Source: Alphaproteobacteria bacterium
GTDB lineage: Bacteria; Pseudomonadota; Alphaproteobacteria; ATCC43930; CGMCC-115725
DNA: 5,229 nt
Direction of reading: 5' to 3'
Assembly (NCBI GenBank): GCA_019237175.1
Contig: JAFAHP010000084.1
Coordinates: 1-5,229, forward strand
Below, piece after piece: positions 1-5,229 of the stretch (within the stretch, counting starts at the first letter, position 1; each line of letters starts with the position of its first letter). Below the pieces are notes generated by a model. The model worked only from the letters and a program-made list of their open reading frames with translations, did not search any database and was not told where the DNA came from. The position numbers and the translations under genes are program-made.

Positions 1-1184
1 CCCGCGCGGCGGTCGTCGGTGCCGGCACGATGGGCGGCGGCATCGCGATGTGCTTTGCCAATGCCGGCATCCCGGTGACAGTAATCGAGACCGCCGAAGA
101 CCGGCTACGGCAAGGCCGCGACCGCGTCGCCGGCAATTACCGGGCGATGATGGCGCGCGGCGGGCTTTCCACCGAAGACATGGAGCGCCGCATGGGGCTG
201 ATCGAGGGCGCGGTCGGCCTCGATGCCGCGGCGGAGGCCGATATCGTTATCGAGGCCGTGTTCGAGGACATGGAGCTGAAGAAGCGGGTGTTCGCCGAAC
301 TCGACCGGGTCGCCAAACCCGGGGCGGTGCTCGCCACCAATACCTCGACTCTCGATGTCGACGAGATCGCCAGTGCGACCACCCGGCCTGAACATGTGCT
401 CGGCACCCATTTTTTCAGCCCGGCAAACGTCATGCGGCTGTTGGAGATCGTTCGCGGCGCCAAGAGTGCCGCCGATGCGATCGCGACCGCGCTTGCCCTC
501 GCCCGAAGACTTGGCAAAGTCCCGGTTGTGGTGGGGGTATGCTATGGCTTTGTCGGCAACCGCATGCTCGCGCGCCGGTCTGTCGAGGCTGAAAGATTGC
601 TGCTCGAAGGGGCCTTGCCGCAGGAAGTGGAGACGGCGCTCGTCGATTTCGGGCTGCCAATGGGGCCGTTTGCGATGATCGATCTGGCTGGGCTCGACGT
701 CGGTTGGCTGATCCGCAAATCACGCGGCGAGCACGCGGTAATCGAAGACGCGCTGTGCGAAGCGGGCCGTTTCGGGCAAAAAACCGGAACCGGCTATTTC
801 CGCTATGAAGCCGGCTCGCGCACCCCGATCCCCGCCCCCGAGGTCGAGCGGATCATTCTCGATGCTGCGGCTCGGCTCGGGATCTCGCGCCGCAAGATCG
901 GGCCGGAGGAGATCGTCGAACGTACCGTATTGCCGATGATCAACGAGGGCGCACGAATACTCGAGGAAGGAATTGCGGCACGTCCCGGGGACATCGACGT
1001 CGTCTGGGTTTACGGCTATGGCTGGCCGGTTTGGCGCGGCGGACCGATGTATTATGCCGACCGGCTTGGGCTCGGCTACGTCCGCGATCGGCTGGCTCAT
1101 TATGCGGAACGATCGCGGGACGAGAGCTTGTTCCCCGCACCGCTGATCGCTCAGCTCGCCGCGGAGGGCCGCGGCTTTTTGTGA
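1..1184 (+). CDS. 3-hydroxyacyl-CoA dehydrogenase, likely fused hydratase/dehydrogenase (PimF/FadB-like), 5' partial
   Basis: NAD-dependent oxidation of (3S)-3-hydroxyacyl-CoA to 3-oxoacyl-CoA in beta-oxidation, cytosolic. The frame is open from base 3, giving 393 residues in view (numbered from there). The Rossmann motif VGAGTMGGGIA (residues 5-15) runs through the ATG at base 30, so that ATG is internal and the gene begins upstream. An acidic residue (E29) ends the second strand, as expected for NAD. Further family motifs are ATNTST (about 111-116), GTHFFSPANVMRLLEIV with the catalytic His136/Glu148 pair, a first C-terminal domain (GYGFVGNR-like CYGFVGNRML, QKTGTGYF) and a second C-terminal domain (RPGDIDVVWVYGYGWPVWRG, about 327-346). 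Two C-terminal domains and the GYGWP.WRGGP motif are typical of fused enoyl-CoA hydratase/dehydrogenases of about 700 residues, so an N-terminal hydratase domain is inferred off the window. Its position before pimC/pimD-like genes suggests a PimF role; a general FadB/FadJ role is the alternative. It ends in TGA at 1182-1184. Confidence 0.93.
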   Translation, partial: RAAVVGAGTMGGGIAMCFANAGIPVTVIETAEDRLRQGRDRVAGNYRAMMARGGLSTEDMERRMGLIEGAVGLDAAAEADIVIEAVFEDMELKKRVFAELDRVAKPGAVLATNTSTLDVDEIASATTRPEHVLGTHFFSPANVMRLLEIVRGAKSAADAIATALALARRLGKVPVVVGVCYGFVGNRMLARRSVEAERLLLEGALPQEVETALVDFGLPMGPFAMIDLAGLDVGWLIRKSRGEHAVIEDALCEAGRFGQKTGTGYFRYEAGSRTPIPAPEVERIILDAAARLGISRRKIGPEEIVERTVLPMINEGARILEEGIAARPGDIDVVWVYGYGWPVWRGGPMYYADRLGLGYVRDRLAHYAERSRDESLFPAPLIAQLAAEGRGFL

Positions 1185-1269
1185 TTTTTCCGGCCACACC
1201 CCATTTTGGACCGAGGCGAGCGCCGTGGCACGTCCGGGCTGATCCGGCGATCTATGTGGAAATGAAACG
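1185..1269 (+). other. Short intergenic region before the toxin-antitoxin pair
   Basis: These 85 bases hold no convincing gene, terminator or sigma-70 promoter. A TTGGAC at 1206-1211 resembles a -35 box but has no -10 partner at the right distance. TCCGG occurs twice in direct orientation with a 10-base period (1233-1237 and 1243-1247), one helical turn apart, which could be part of an operator for the antitoxin that follows. This is a guess from position only. GGAAA at 1258-1262 is the nearest weak ribosome-binding sequence for the antitoxin start at 1270. Confidence 0.4.
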
Positions 1270-1503
1270 ATGTCGACCCTACCCCAGGAACTCGAAGACA
1301 CGGTGATGCGGCTCCCGGCCAGGCTGCGGGCGGAGCTTGCCGTACGACTTATTGCGAGTCTGGAGCAGGAAACTACCGACGCGGACGCCGAATTGGAGTG
1401 GATAGCCGAGGCGGAGCGGCGCGCCGAAGAGCTGAGCACCGGCGCGGTGGAGGGCATCTCGGCTGTTGAAGCACTTGCAAAGGCACGTGCTGCGTTGCGG
1501 TGA
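1270..1503 (+). CDS. Type II antitoxin, addiction module (Unstab_antitox/RelB-like) protein
   Basis: Small acidic 77-residue protein that presumably binds and neutralises the toxin encoded immediately downstream and represses its own promoter. The pattern is that of the short 'putative addiction module component' family (Unstab_antitox): an N-terminal segment LPARLRAELAVRLIASLE (about 15-32), an acidic linker, then ELEWIAEAERRAEELSTG (41-58) and a C-terminal GISAVEALAKARAALR helix (62-77). Family members are typically 70-80 residues and the C-terminal half wraps the toxin. The ATG at 1270 is chosen because it gives the family N-terminus; the ATG at 1262 is out of frame. The stop (TGA 1501-1503) overlaps the toxin GTG start by four bases, the classic coupled arrangement of such modules. 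Recognition is by motif pattern, not by search. Confidence 0.88.
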   Translation: MSTLPQELEDTVMRLPARLRAELAVRLIASLEQETTDADAELEWIAEAERRAEELSTGAVEGISAVEALAKARAALR

Positions 1504-1805
1504 CTGATGTTGTTTTCCATCCGTTGGCTCAGCAGGAACTCCTGGATGCGGCCCAATTTTATGAAACCTATGCCACCGGCCTCGGCAACGATTTCATCCG
1601 CGAAGTGGAGCGGATGCTCGGGCAGATTATTGCGCACCCACAGGCCGGGAACGTTCTTACGGGCTCAATCCGGCGGCGGCTGGTTCGTCGGTTTCCATTC
1701 GCGATTTTGTATCAAACCCGCGCCGACGCTTTGTTCGTGATCGCTTTGATGCATTTGCGCCGCCGACCCGGGTATTGGCGAAGAAGGGTGAGAGACGACA
1801 CTTAG
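1500..1805 (+). CDS. Type II toxin, ParE/RelE family
   Basis: Basic 101-residue protein of the ParE/RelE toxin fold. Family members either poison DNA gyrase (ParE) or cleave ribosome-bound mRNA (RelE); the target here cannot be read from the sequence. Family features are the N-terminal FHPLAQQELLDAAQFYE (6-22), a second helix DFIREVERMLGQIIAHP (31-47), the strand segment IRRRLVRRFPFAILYQ (57-72) and the C-terminal HLRRRPGYWRRR (85-96), which matches the H..R.P.YW signature of many ParE-like toxins. The GTG at 1500-1502 is taken as start because the next in-frame Met is residue 39 and the 4-base overlap with the antitoxin stop implies translational coupling. No Shine-Dalgarno lies at proper distance (AAAGG at 1479-1483 is 16 bases away), which fits coupling. 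The frame is intact, so the toxin looks functional. The stop is 19 bases before the next gene. Confidence 0.88.
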   Translation: MTDVVFHPLAQQELLDAAQFYETYATGLGNDFIREVERMLGQIIAHPQAGNVLTGSIRRRLVRRFPFAILYQTRADALFVIALMHLRRRPGYWRRRVRDDT

Positions 1806-1813
1806 ACACAGTC

Positions 1814-1818
1814 AGGAG
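1814..1818 (+). promoter_or_regulatory. Ribosome-binding site for the PimC-like gene
   Basis: AGGAG lies six bases before the ATG at 1825, a good Shine-Dalgarno spacing. It sits within the 19 bases between the toxin stop and the dehydrogenase start, so this gene keeps its own initiation signal and need not depend on toxin translation. Confidence 0.75.
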
Positions 1819-1824
1819 TTCGCC

Positions 1825-3030
1825 ATGGATCTGCGTTTTACGCCCGAGGAACTGGCCTTCCGCGAGGAGGTGCAAACGTTCTTTCGCGAGAACCTGCCCC
1901 CGTCCATTCACACCAAACTGCTCGAGAGCAAAAAACTTGCCAAGGACGACATTGTCTCATGGCAGCGCATTCTGAACAAAAAAGGCTGGGCGGTTGCGAA
2001 CTGGCCGGTCGAATGGGGCGGCACGGGGTGGACGCCGGTTCAGCAATATATCTTTCAGGAAGAGCTGCAATTGACCCCGGCGCCGCAGCCTTTGGGTTTC
2101 GGCGTGACCATGGTCGGACCGGTCATGATTGCGTTTGGCTCCGAGGCGCAGAAAAAACGCTATCTGCCGCGCATTGCCAATCTCGACGATTGGTGGTGCC
2201 AGGGCTTTTCCGAGCCCGGTTCGGGTTCCGACCTCGCCTCGCTGCGGACCGCGGCCAAGCGCGAGGGCGACTATTTCATCGTCAACGGGCAAAAAACCTG
2301 GACGACCCTGGCCCAGCACGCCGACTGGATCTTTTGTCTGGTGCGGACCGACCCACAGGCAAAAAAACAGGAGGGGATTTCATTCCTCCTGATCGATATG
2401 AACACGCCGGGCATCACGGTGCGCCCAATCATCACGATCGAAGGCGGGCACGAGGTCAACGAAGTCTTCTTCGATGACGTCAAGGTTCCAGCCGAGAACC
2501 TGGTCGGCGAGCAGAACAAAGGCTGGGATTATGCCAAATACCTGCTTGGGCGGGAGCGCACCGGGATTGCCCGGGTCGGCTTGTCGAAGGAGCGTCTGCG
2601 GCGCATCAGGGAATTGGCGTCGATGGAGCGTGACGGCGATCGGCCGCTGATCGAAGACGAGCGGTTTCGCGAAAAGCTCGCAACGGTCGAGGTCGAGCTA
2701 AAGGCGCTCGAGATAACGCAATTGCGGGTCGTCGCCGCCGAGCGCCATCGCACTGACAACAAGCCGGATCCCGCTTCCTCGATCCTGAAACTCAAGGGCT
2801 CGGAAATTCAACAGGCGACGACCGAGCTGTTGATGGAGGTGGTCGGCCCTTACGCCTTGCCCTATCAACCCGAGCGGGAAGACGAGGAGCGCTGGAACGA
2901 GCCGCCGATCGGCCCCGAATGGGCGGGACCGGTGGCGCCCACTTATTTCAACTGGCGCAAGACGTCGATTTACGGCGGTACCAACGAGATCCAAAAGAAC
3001 ATCGTCGCCAAGGCCATCCTGGGGCTGTGA
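1825..3030 (+). CDS. pimC: Acyl-CoA dehydrogenase, PimC-like large subunit
   Basis: FAD-dependent alpha,beta-dehydrogenation of an acyl-CoA. In R. palustris PimC with PimD oxidises pimeloyl-CoA and related dicarboxylyl-CoAs. The 401-residue protein starts MDLRFTPEEL and contains the helical N-domain with PVEWGGTGWTPVQQYIFQEE (61-80), the acyl-CoA dehydrogenase signature QGFSEPGSGSDLASL (126-140), the FAD/beta-domain GQKTWTT (155-161) and the C-terminal SIYGGTNEIQKNI (381-393). The position that carries the catalytic Glu in medium-chain enzymes (Y-E-G-T) is Gly384 here. As in long-chain and isovaleryl-CoA dehydrogenases, the base may instead sit on an earlier helix; Glu244 in GRERTGIA (242-249) is my candidate. 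A hydrophilic Pro/Glu-rich insert at about 346-372 precedes the last helix and seems to be a feature of this subfamily. I recognise the sequence from memory as very similar to PimC, but the substrate here is inferred. The pairing with the next dehydrogenase supports a two-subunit enzyme. Confidence 0.92.
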   Translation: MDLRFTPEELAFREEVQTFFRENLPPSIHTKLLESKKLAKDDIVSWQRILNKKGWAVANWPVEWGGTGWTPVQQYIFQEELQLTPAPQPLGFGVTMVGPVMIAFGSEAQKKRYLPRIANLDDWWCQGFSEPGSGSDLASLRTAAKREGDYFIVNGQKTWTTLAQHADWIFCLVRTDPQAKKQEGISFLLIDMNTPGITVRPIITIEGGHEVNEVFFDDVKVPAENLVGEQNKGWDYAKYLLGRERTGIARVGLSKERLRRIRELASMERDGDRPLIEDERFREKLATVEVELKALEITQLRVVAAERHRTDNKPDPASSILKLKGSEIQQATTELLMEVVGPYALPYQPEREDEERWNEPPIGPEWAGPVAPTYFNWRKTSIYGGTNEIQKNIVAKAILGL

Positions 3031-3060
3031 CGATTATTCGTGCTTGTCCGGATCGCGATC

Positions 3061-3130
3061 GCCCCTCACCCTCCCGCGGCGCGGGTCCCTCCCTCTCCCC
3101 GCGCGCGGGGAGAGGGAGGGGGTGAGGGGC
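3061..3130. repeat. Palindromic intergenic repeat forming a three-way-junction-like fold
   Basis: Bases 3061-3070 and 3121-3130 are perfectly complementary (10-bp outer stem, GCCCCTCACC with GGTGAGGGGC). Inside it lie a small hairpin (CCCGC 3073-3077 with GCGGG 3081-3085, loop GGC) and a 34-base perfect palindrome at 3087-3120 centred on GCGCGC. Together they can form an outer stem with two branches. There is no T-run, so it is not a standard intrinsic terminator. CCCTCACCC/CTCTCCCCGC...GCGGGGAGAG palindromes recur between genes in many alphaproteobacterial genomes, so this is most likely a dispersed REP-like element, and it may also stabilise or attenuate the mRNA between pimC and pimD. The repeat nature is inferred, since only one copy is in view; the fold is seen directly. 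Confidence 0.8.
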
Positions 3131-3143
3131 CGCATGCGGTTCA

Positions 3144-3157
3144 GGGAGGACGGAGGT
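3144..3157 (+). promoter_or_regulatory. Tandem Shine-Dalgarno sequences before the PimD-like gene
   Basis: Two purine-rich SD-like boxes precede the ATG at 3159: GGGAGGA at 3144-3150, whose GGGAGG core ends nine bases before the start, and GGAGGT at 3152-3157, which ends one base before it and is too close to work for this start. The upstream box is therefore the likely functional site. The pair lies just 3' of the structured repeat, so folding could affect access. Confidence 0.6.
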
Positions 3158-3158
3158 A

Positions 3159-4310
3159 ATGGATTTCGATCTGAGTGAAGAGCAGCGATTACTGAAGGAG
3201 AGCCTCGATCGGCTGATCAGTGATCGCTACACCTTCGAGCAGCGCAAGGCCTATGGGCAAAGTGCTGAGGGATGGAGCCGCGAGCTGTGGGCGCAATACG
3301 CCGATTTGGGCTTGCTTGGCCTGCCCTTTGCCGAGCGTTATGGCGGCTCGGGCGGCGGCCCGGTCGAGACGATGCTGGTTATGGAGGCGTTCGGCCGCGC
3401 CTTGGCGCTCGAACCCTATTTCGCGACGGTCGTTCTCGGCGGTGGCTTTCTGCGCCACGGCGCCGGTGAGGGTTTATGCGCGGAGCTTGCCCCGAAAATC
3501 GCGGGCGGCAGTGTGACCCTGGCCCTTGCCCAGACCGAGAGGCATTCGCGCTGGAACCTCGCCGACGTGTCGACCAGGGCGCGCCGCGACGGGACCGGAT
3601 GGCTGGTCGACGGAGAAAAAGGCGTGGTCTTGCACGGCGACACTGCCGACCGGCTTGTCGTGACCGCGCGGATCGGCGGCGGGCAGCGCGACCGCGACGG
3701 AATCGGTGTCTTTCTGATCGACGCTAAGGCCCCGGGTGTATCGCGGCGCGGCTACCCGACCCAGGACGGATTACGAGCGGCCGAAATCACGCTAGCCGGC
3801 GTGCGGGTCGAGCCAGAGTGCGTGCTTGGCGAGCCGGGGGCCGGTCTGCCCCTGGTTCAGCGCGTCGTCGATGAGGGGATCGCGGCACTGTGCACCGAGG
3901 CGGTCGGCGCGATGGCAGTCATGCACGAGCTGACCGTCGACTATCTCAAGACCCGGCGGCAATTCGGCCGCGAAATCGGCAGCTTTCAGGTCCTGCAACA
4001 CCGCGCCGTCGACATGCTGGTCGCTTTGGAACAGGCCCGCAGTATGGCGATGTTCGCCACCATGATGGCGGCCGAAGAAAATGCCGACATCAGGCGTAAT
4101 GCCCTGTCGGCGGCAAAGGTGCAGATCGGACGATCGGGCAAATTTGTCGGTCAGCAGGCGGTCCAGTTGCACGGCGGCATCGGGATGACGATGGAGTACA
4201 AGGTCGGTCATTACTTCAAGCGGACGACAATGATCGATACGGCATTCGGGGACGCCGATTACCACTTGCGCGAATTAGCGCGCCGCGGCGGGTCACTGGT
4301 CGCCGCATGA
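3159..4310 (+). CDS. pimD: Acyl-CoA dehydrogenase, PimD-like small subunit
   Basis: Second subunit of a presumed two-subunit FAD-dependent acyl-CoA dehydrogenase acting with the PimC-like protein. The 383-residue protein starts MDFDLSEEQRLLKESLDRLI, followed by LWAQYADLGLLGLPFAERYGG (about 43-63), VETMLVMEAFGRALALEPYF (69-88), a shortened beta-domain where the usual acyl-CoA dehydrogenase signature is degenerate (LALAQTERHSRWNLADV, 121-137), then YLKTRRQFGREIGSFQVLQH (262-281) and QLHGGIGMTMEYKVGHYFKR (336-355). These last two are the conserved FAD-binding and C-terminal dimer segments. The C-terminal YEGT/YGGT catalytic motif is absent; TAFGDADYHLR (361-371) stands in its place. Glu239 in VDEGIAAL is the only acidic residue I can align with the alternative catalytic helix. 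From memory it strongly resembles R. palustris PimD. Mycobacterial FadE pairs form alpha2beta2 heterotetramers, so a similar assembly is plausible. Stop TGA at 4308-4310. Confidence 0.92.
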   Translation: MDFDLSEEQRLLKESLDRLISDRYTFEQRKAYGQSAEGWSRELWAQYADLGLLGLPFAERYGGSGGGPVETMLVMEAFGRALALEPYFATVVLGGGFLRHGAGEGLCAELAPKIAGGSVTLALAQTERHSRWNLADVSTRARRDGTGWLVDGEKGVVLHGDTADRLVVTARIGGGQRDRDGIGVFLIDAKAPGVSRRGYPTQDGLRAAEITLAGVRVEPECVLGEPGAGLPLVQRVVDEGIAALCTEAVGAMAVMHELTVDYLKTRRQFGREIGSFQVLQHRAVDMLVALEQARSMAMFATMMAAEENADIRRNALSAAKVQIGRSGKFVGQQAVQLHGGIGMTMEYKVGHYFKRTTMIDTAFGDADYHLRELARRGGSLVAA

Positions 4311-4359
4311 TCCGGTTCGCGGGCTATTGTCCTGCGTAAATGCCCCAGAAACGGCCTCG

Positions 4360-5064
4360 ATGATCCTGACCTGTCCCGCTTGCGCCACCCGCTACCGCGT
4401 CGACGAGCAGGAATTCGAGGGTTCGGTCGGACGAACCGTGCGCTGCGCCAATTGCGGCCACCTGTGGTACGAGGCGCATCCAGCGCCGCGAATGCCGAAT
4501 GCCGGGCAACCCGCGGAAATGTCGGTGACGCGCTTGGCGTCGGCCGCAGATCCCGCGGCACCGGAGGCCGCGCCGGTTGCGGTCCCGCAGCTTGAAATTC
4601 CGACCCGCGCCCCGACGCGCCCACCGCGCGCACGATCCCCCGCCTCGGGAATCCTCAGGGCCGTTGCACTCTTTGGGGCGGTCGTCATCGGCGCCATTTT
4701 TTTCTACTACCACTCGGCGATCGATCAGCATGCTGCGTTGCCCCCTCACGCAGCGCTCGATCAGCCTGCCGCAACCCCGCCGCAGCAACCCGGGACGGGG
4801 CTGATGATCCGCAACATTACACCGGAGCGCACGCCTTCCGGGCTCATCGTGAATGGCGAAATCGTCAATTCCGGCAGCATCGAGCGGGATATCCCGCGTT
4901 TGCGCGTGGTGCTGCGGGATTCCGGGGGAGCAGAGGTCCTGATCAACACCGTCGATCCGCCAAAAGCCCGAGTGCAGCCGGGCGAAGTCGTTCGTTTCGA
5001 AACGCCGTTTGCCGATCCGCCCGACGCAGCAACCGGGGTCGTGGTAACCTTCGGGCCCTCGTGA
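4360..5064 (+). CDS. Zinc-ribbon (MJ0042-type) single-pass membrane protein with DUF3426-like C-terminus
   Basis: Predicted 234-residue inner-membrane protein of unknown function. The N-terminus has a zinc ribbon with Cys5/Cys8 and Cys29/Cys32 (TCPACATRYRVD ... GRTVRCANCGHLWYE), the MJ0042 pattern. A Pro/Ala-rich linker (about 40-97) follows, then one hydrophobic span (about 98-117, ILRAVALFGAVVIGAIFFYY), a short tandem peptide repeat (119-142) and a C-terminal beta-rich domain (about 146-234) with VNGEIVNSGS and PPKARVQPGEVVRFET, resembling DUF3426/FxLYD-like domains. With Arg-rich sequence before the span, the ribbon is probably cytoplasmic and the C-domain periplasmic. The ATG at 4360 is preferred over a TTG at 4327 because it gives the family start MILTCPACATRYRV; its ribosome-binding site is weak. 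It lies 49 bases after the PimD-like gene and may be read from the same message, but no functional link to fatty-acid oxidation is evident. Confidence 0.87.
   Translation: MILTCPACATRYRVDEQEFEGSVGRTVRCANCGHLWYEAHPAPRMPNAGQPAEMSVTRLASAADPAAPEAAPVAVPQLEIPTRAPTRPPRARSPASGILRAVALFGAVVIGAIFFYYHSAIDQHAALPPHAALDQPAATPPQQPGTGLMIRNITPERTPSGLIVNGEIVNSGSIERDIPRLRVVLRDSGGAEVLINTVDPPKARVQPGEVVRFETPFADPPDAATGVVVTFGPS
4714..4785 (+). repeat. Imperfect tandem repeat coding for a 12-residue unit, twice
   Basis: Within the zinc-ribbon gene, residues 119-130 (SAIDQHAALPPH) and 131-142 (AALDQPAATPPQ) form two imperfect copies of one unit, each 36 bases (4714-4749 and 4750-4785). Both share A-[IL]-D-Q-[HP]-A-A-[LT]-P-P. 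They lie just after the membrane span, in the flexible stalk before the C-terminal domain, consistent with a local duplication that lengthens a linker. Confidence 0.7.
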
Positions 5065-5087
5065 CGCTCTTCGTTTCGAGGCGATGA

Positions 5088-5107
5088 CCTGTTGCTGAGC
5101 AACCAGG
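5088..5107 (+). terminator. Hairpin after the zinc-ribbon gene, possible weak terminator
   Basis: CCTGTTGC (5088-5095) can pair with GCAAC-C-AGG (5099-5107) around a TGA loop, an eight-bp stem with one bulged C, starting 24 bases after the stop codon. The downstream bases are G-rich and have no T-run, so intrinsic termination is doubtful; the hairpin may mark the mRNA 3' end by other means. Confidence 0.3.
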
Positions 5108-5157
5108 GGGGTACCATATCAATTGCACCAGCACTTTAGGTGCGGGATCCTGAGCGC

Positions 5158-5229
5158 ATGATGGCGCGGGCGGACGCTCTCAACGAGGAGTTTCGCAATT
5201 GCACCGGCACGTTTCCTTATCGGCGGTTC
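5158..5229 (+). CDS. Possible start of a further gene, 3' partial, unrecognised
   Basis: The last 72 bases are open from an ATG-ATG pair at 5158 to the window edge, giving 24 residues that begin MMARADALNEEFRNC and end TGTFPYRRF. The same frame opens further back to a GTG at 5140, just after an in-frame TAG at 5137-5139. Neither start has a strong Shine-Dalgarno (GGGA at 5144-5147 is ten bases before the ATG). The composition looks like real coding sequence and nothing opposes it on the other strand, but I do not recognise a family and 24 residues are too few to judge. Confidence 0.35.
   Translation, partial: MMARADALNEEFRNCTGTFPYRRF

Noticed and set aside
30..1184. Treating the ATG at base 30 as the true start of the first gene
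   Set aside because: The NAD-binding motif G-x-G-x-x-G begins at base 18 in the same frame, before this ATG, so the protein must start outside the window.
1206..1211. TTGGAC as a -35 box for the toxin-antitoxin operon
   Set aside because: No -10-like hexamer occurs 16-18 bases downstream.
720..1637. A 305-codon open frame on the minus strand
   Set aside because: It lies antisense to the dehydrogenase end and both toxin-antitoxin genes, all of which have clear family motifs; its own sequence shows no recognisable domain. Long antisense frames are common in GC-rich DNA.
3087..3120. The 34-base palindrome as an intrinsic terminator for pimC
   Set aside because: No T-run follows, and it is embedded in a larger branched repeat followed closely by the pimD start, so a repeat element is the better explanation.
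4327..4359. TTG start extending the zinc-ribbon protein by 11 residues
   Set aside because: The extension has no family resemblance, whereas the ATG at 4360 gives the typical start directly before the first CxxC.
4324..4788. A 154-codon minus-strand open frame opposite the zinc-ribbon gene
   Set aside because: Low-complexity Arg/Gly-rich translation with no domain, fully opposed to a well-supported gene.
4993..5004. CGTTTCGAAACG perfect palindrome as an operator
   Set aside because: It lies inside the coding sequence of the zinc-ribbon gene, codes for conserved-looking residues and is short enough to be chance.

Overview
The window is GC-rich with dense, same-strand gene packing. Its gene families (a PimC/PimD-type acyl-CoA dehydrogenase pair and an MJ0042-type zinc-ribbon membrane protein) point to an alphaproteobacterium, plausibly a Rhizobiales/Rhodopseudomonas-like or Rhodospirillales-like lineage. 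This assignment is inferred from protein families only. All supported genes are on the + strand.

Layout. (1) Bases 1-1184: the C-terminal half or more of a 3-hydroxyacyl-CoA dehydrogenase whose start lies outside the window. It is very probably a fused enoyl-CoA hydratase/3-hydroxyacyl-CoA dehydrogenase. (2) Bases 1270-1805: a compact type II toxin-antitoxin pair, an Unstab_antitox/RelB-like antitoxin and a ParE/RelE-like toxin, overlapping by 4 bases. (3) Bases 1825-3030: an acyl-CoA dehydrogenase closely resembling PimC, the pimeloyl-CoA dehydrogenase large subunit. (4) Bases 3031-3158: an intergenic region with an elaborate palindromic repeat (10-bp outer stem, small hairpin, 34-base perfect palindrome). 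(5) Bases 3159-4310: an acyl-CoA dehydrogenase closely resembling PimD, the small subunit. (6) Bases 4360-5064: a zinc-ribbon, single-membrane-span protein with a DUF3426-like C-terminus. (7) Bases 5065-5229: a short region with a hairpin, then what may be the start of another gene cut by the window edge.

Together, the metabolic genes supply consecutive beta-oxidation steps: PimC/PimD introduce the 2,3 double bond in an acyl-CoA (in Rhodopseudomonas palustris, pimeloyl-CoA and related dicarboxylyl-CoAs), and the first enzyme hydrates and oxidises the product to the 3-oxoacyl-CoA. The match to the R. palustris pim gene set (pimF, pimC, pimD) makes a dicarboxylic-acid or fatty-acid degradation operon likely, although the ligase and thiolase are not in view. 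The unusual points are the toxin-antitoxin cassette sitting inside this operon and the structured repeat separating the two subunit genes of one enzyme. I see no clear sign of a wholly new system.
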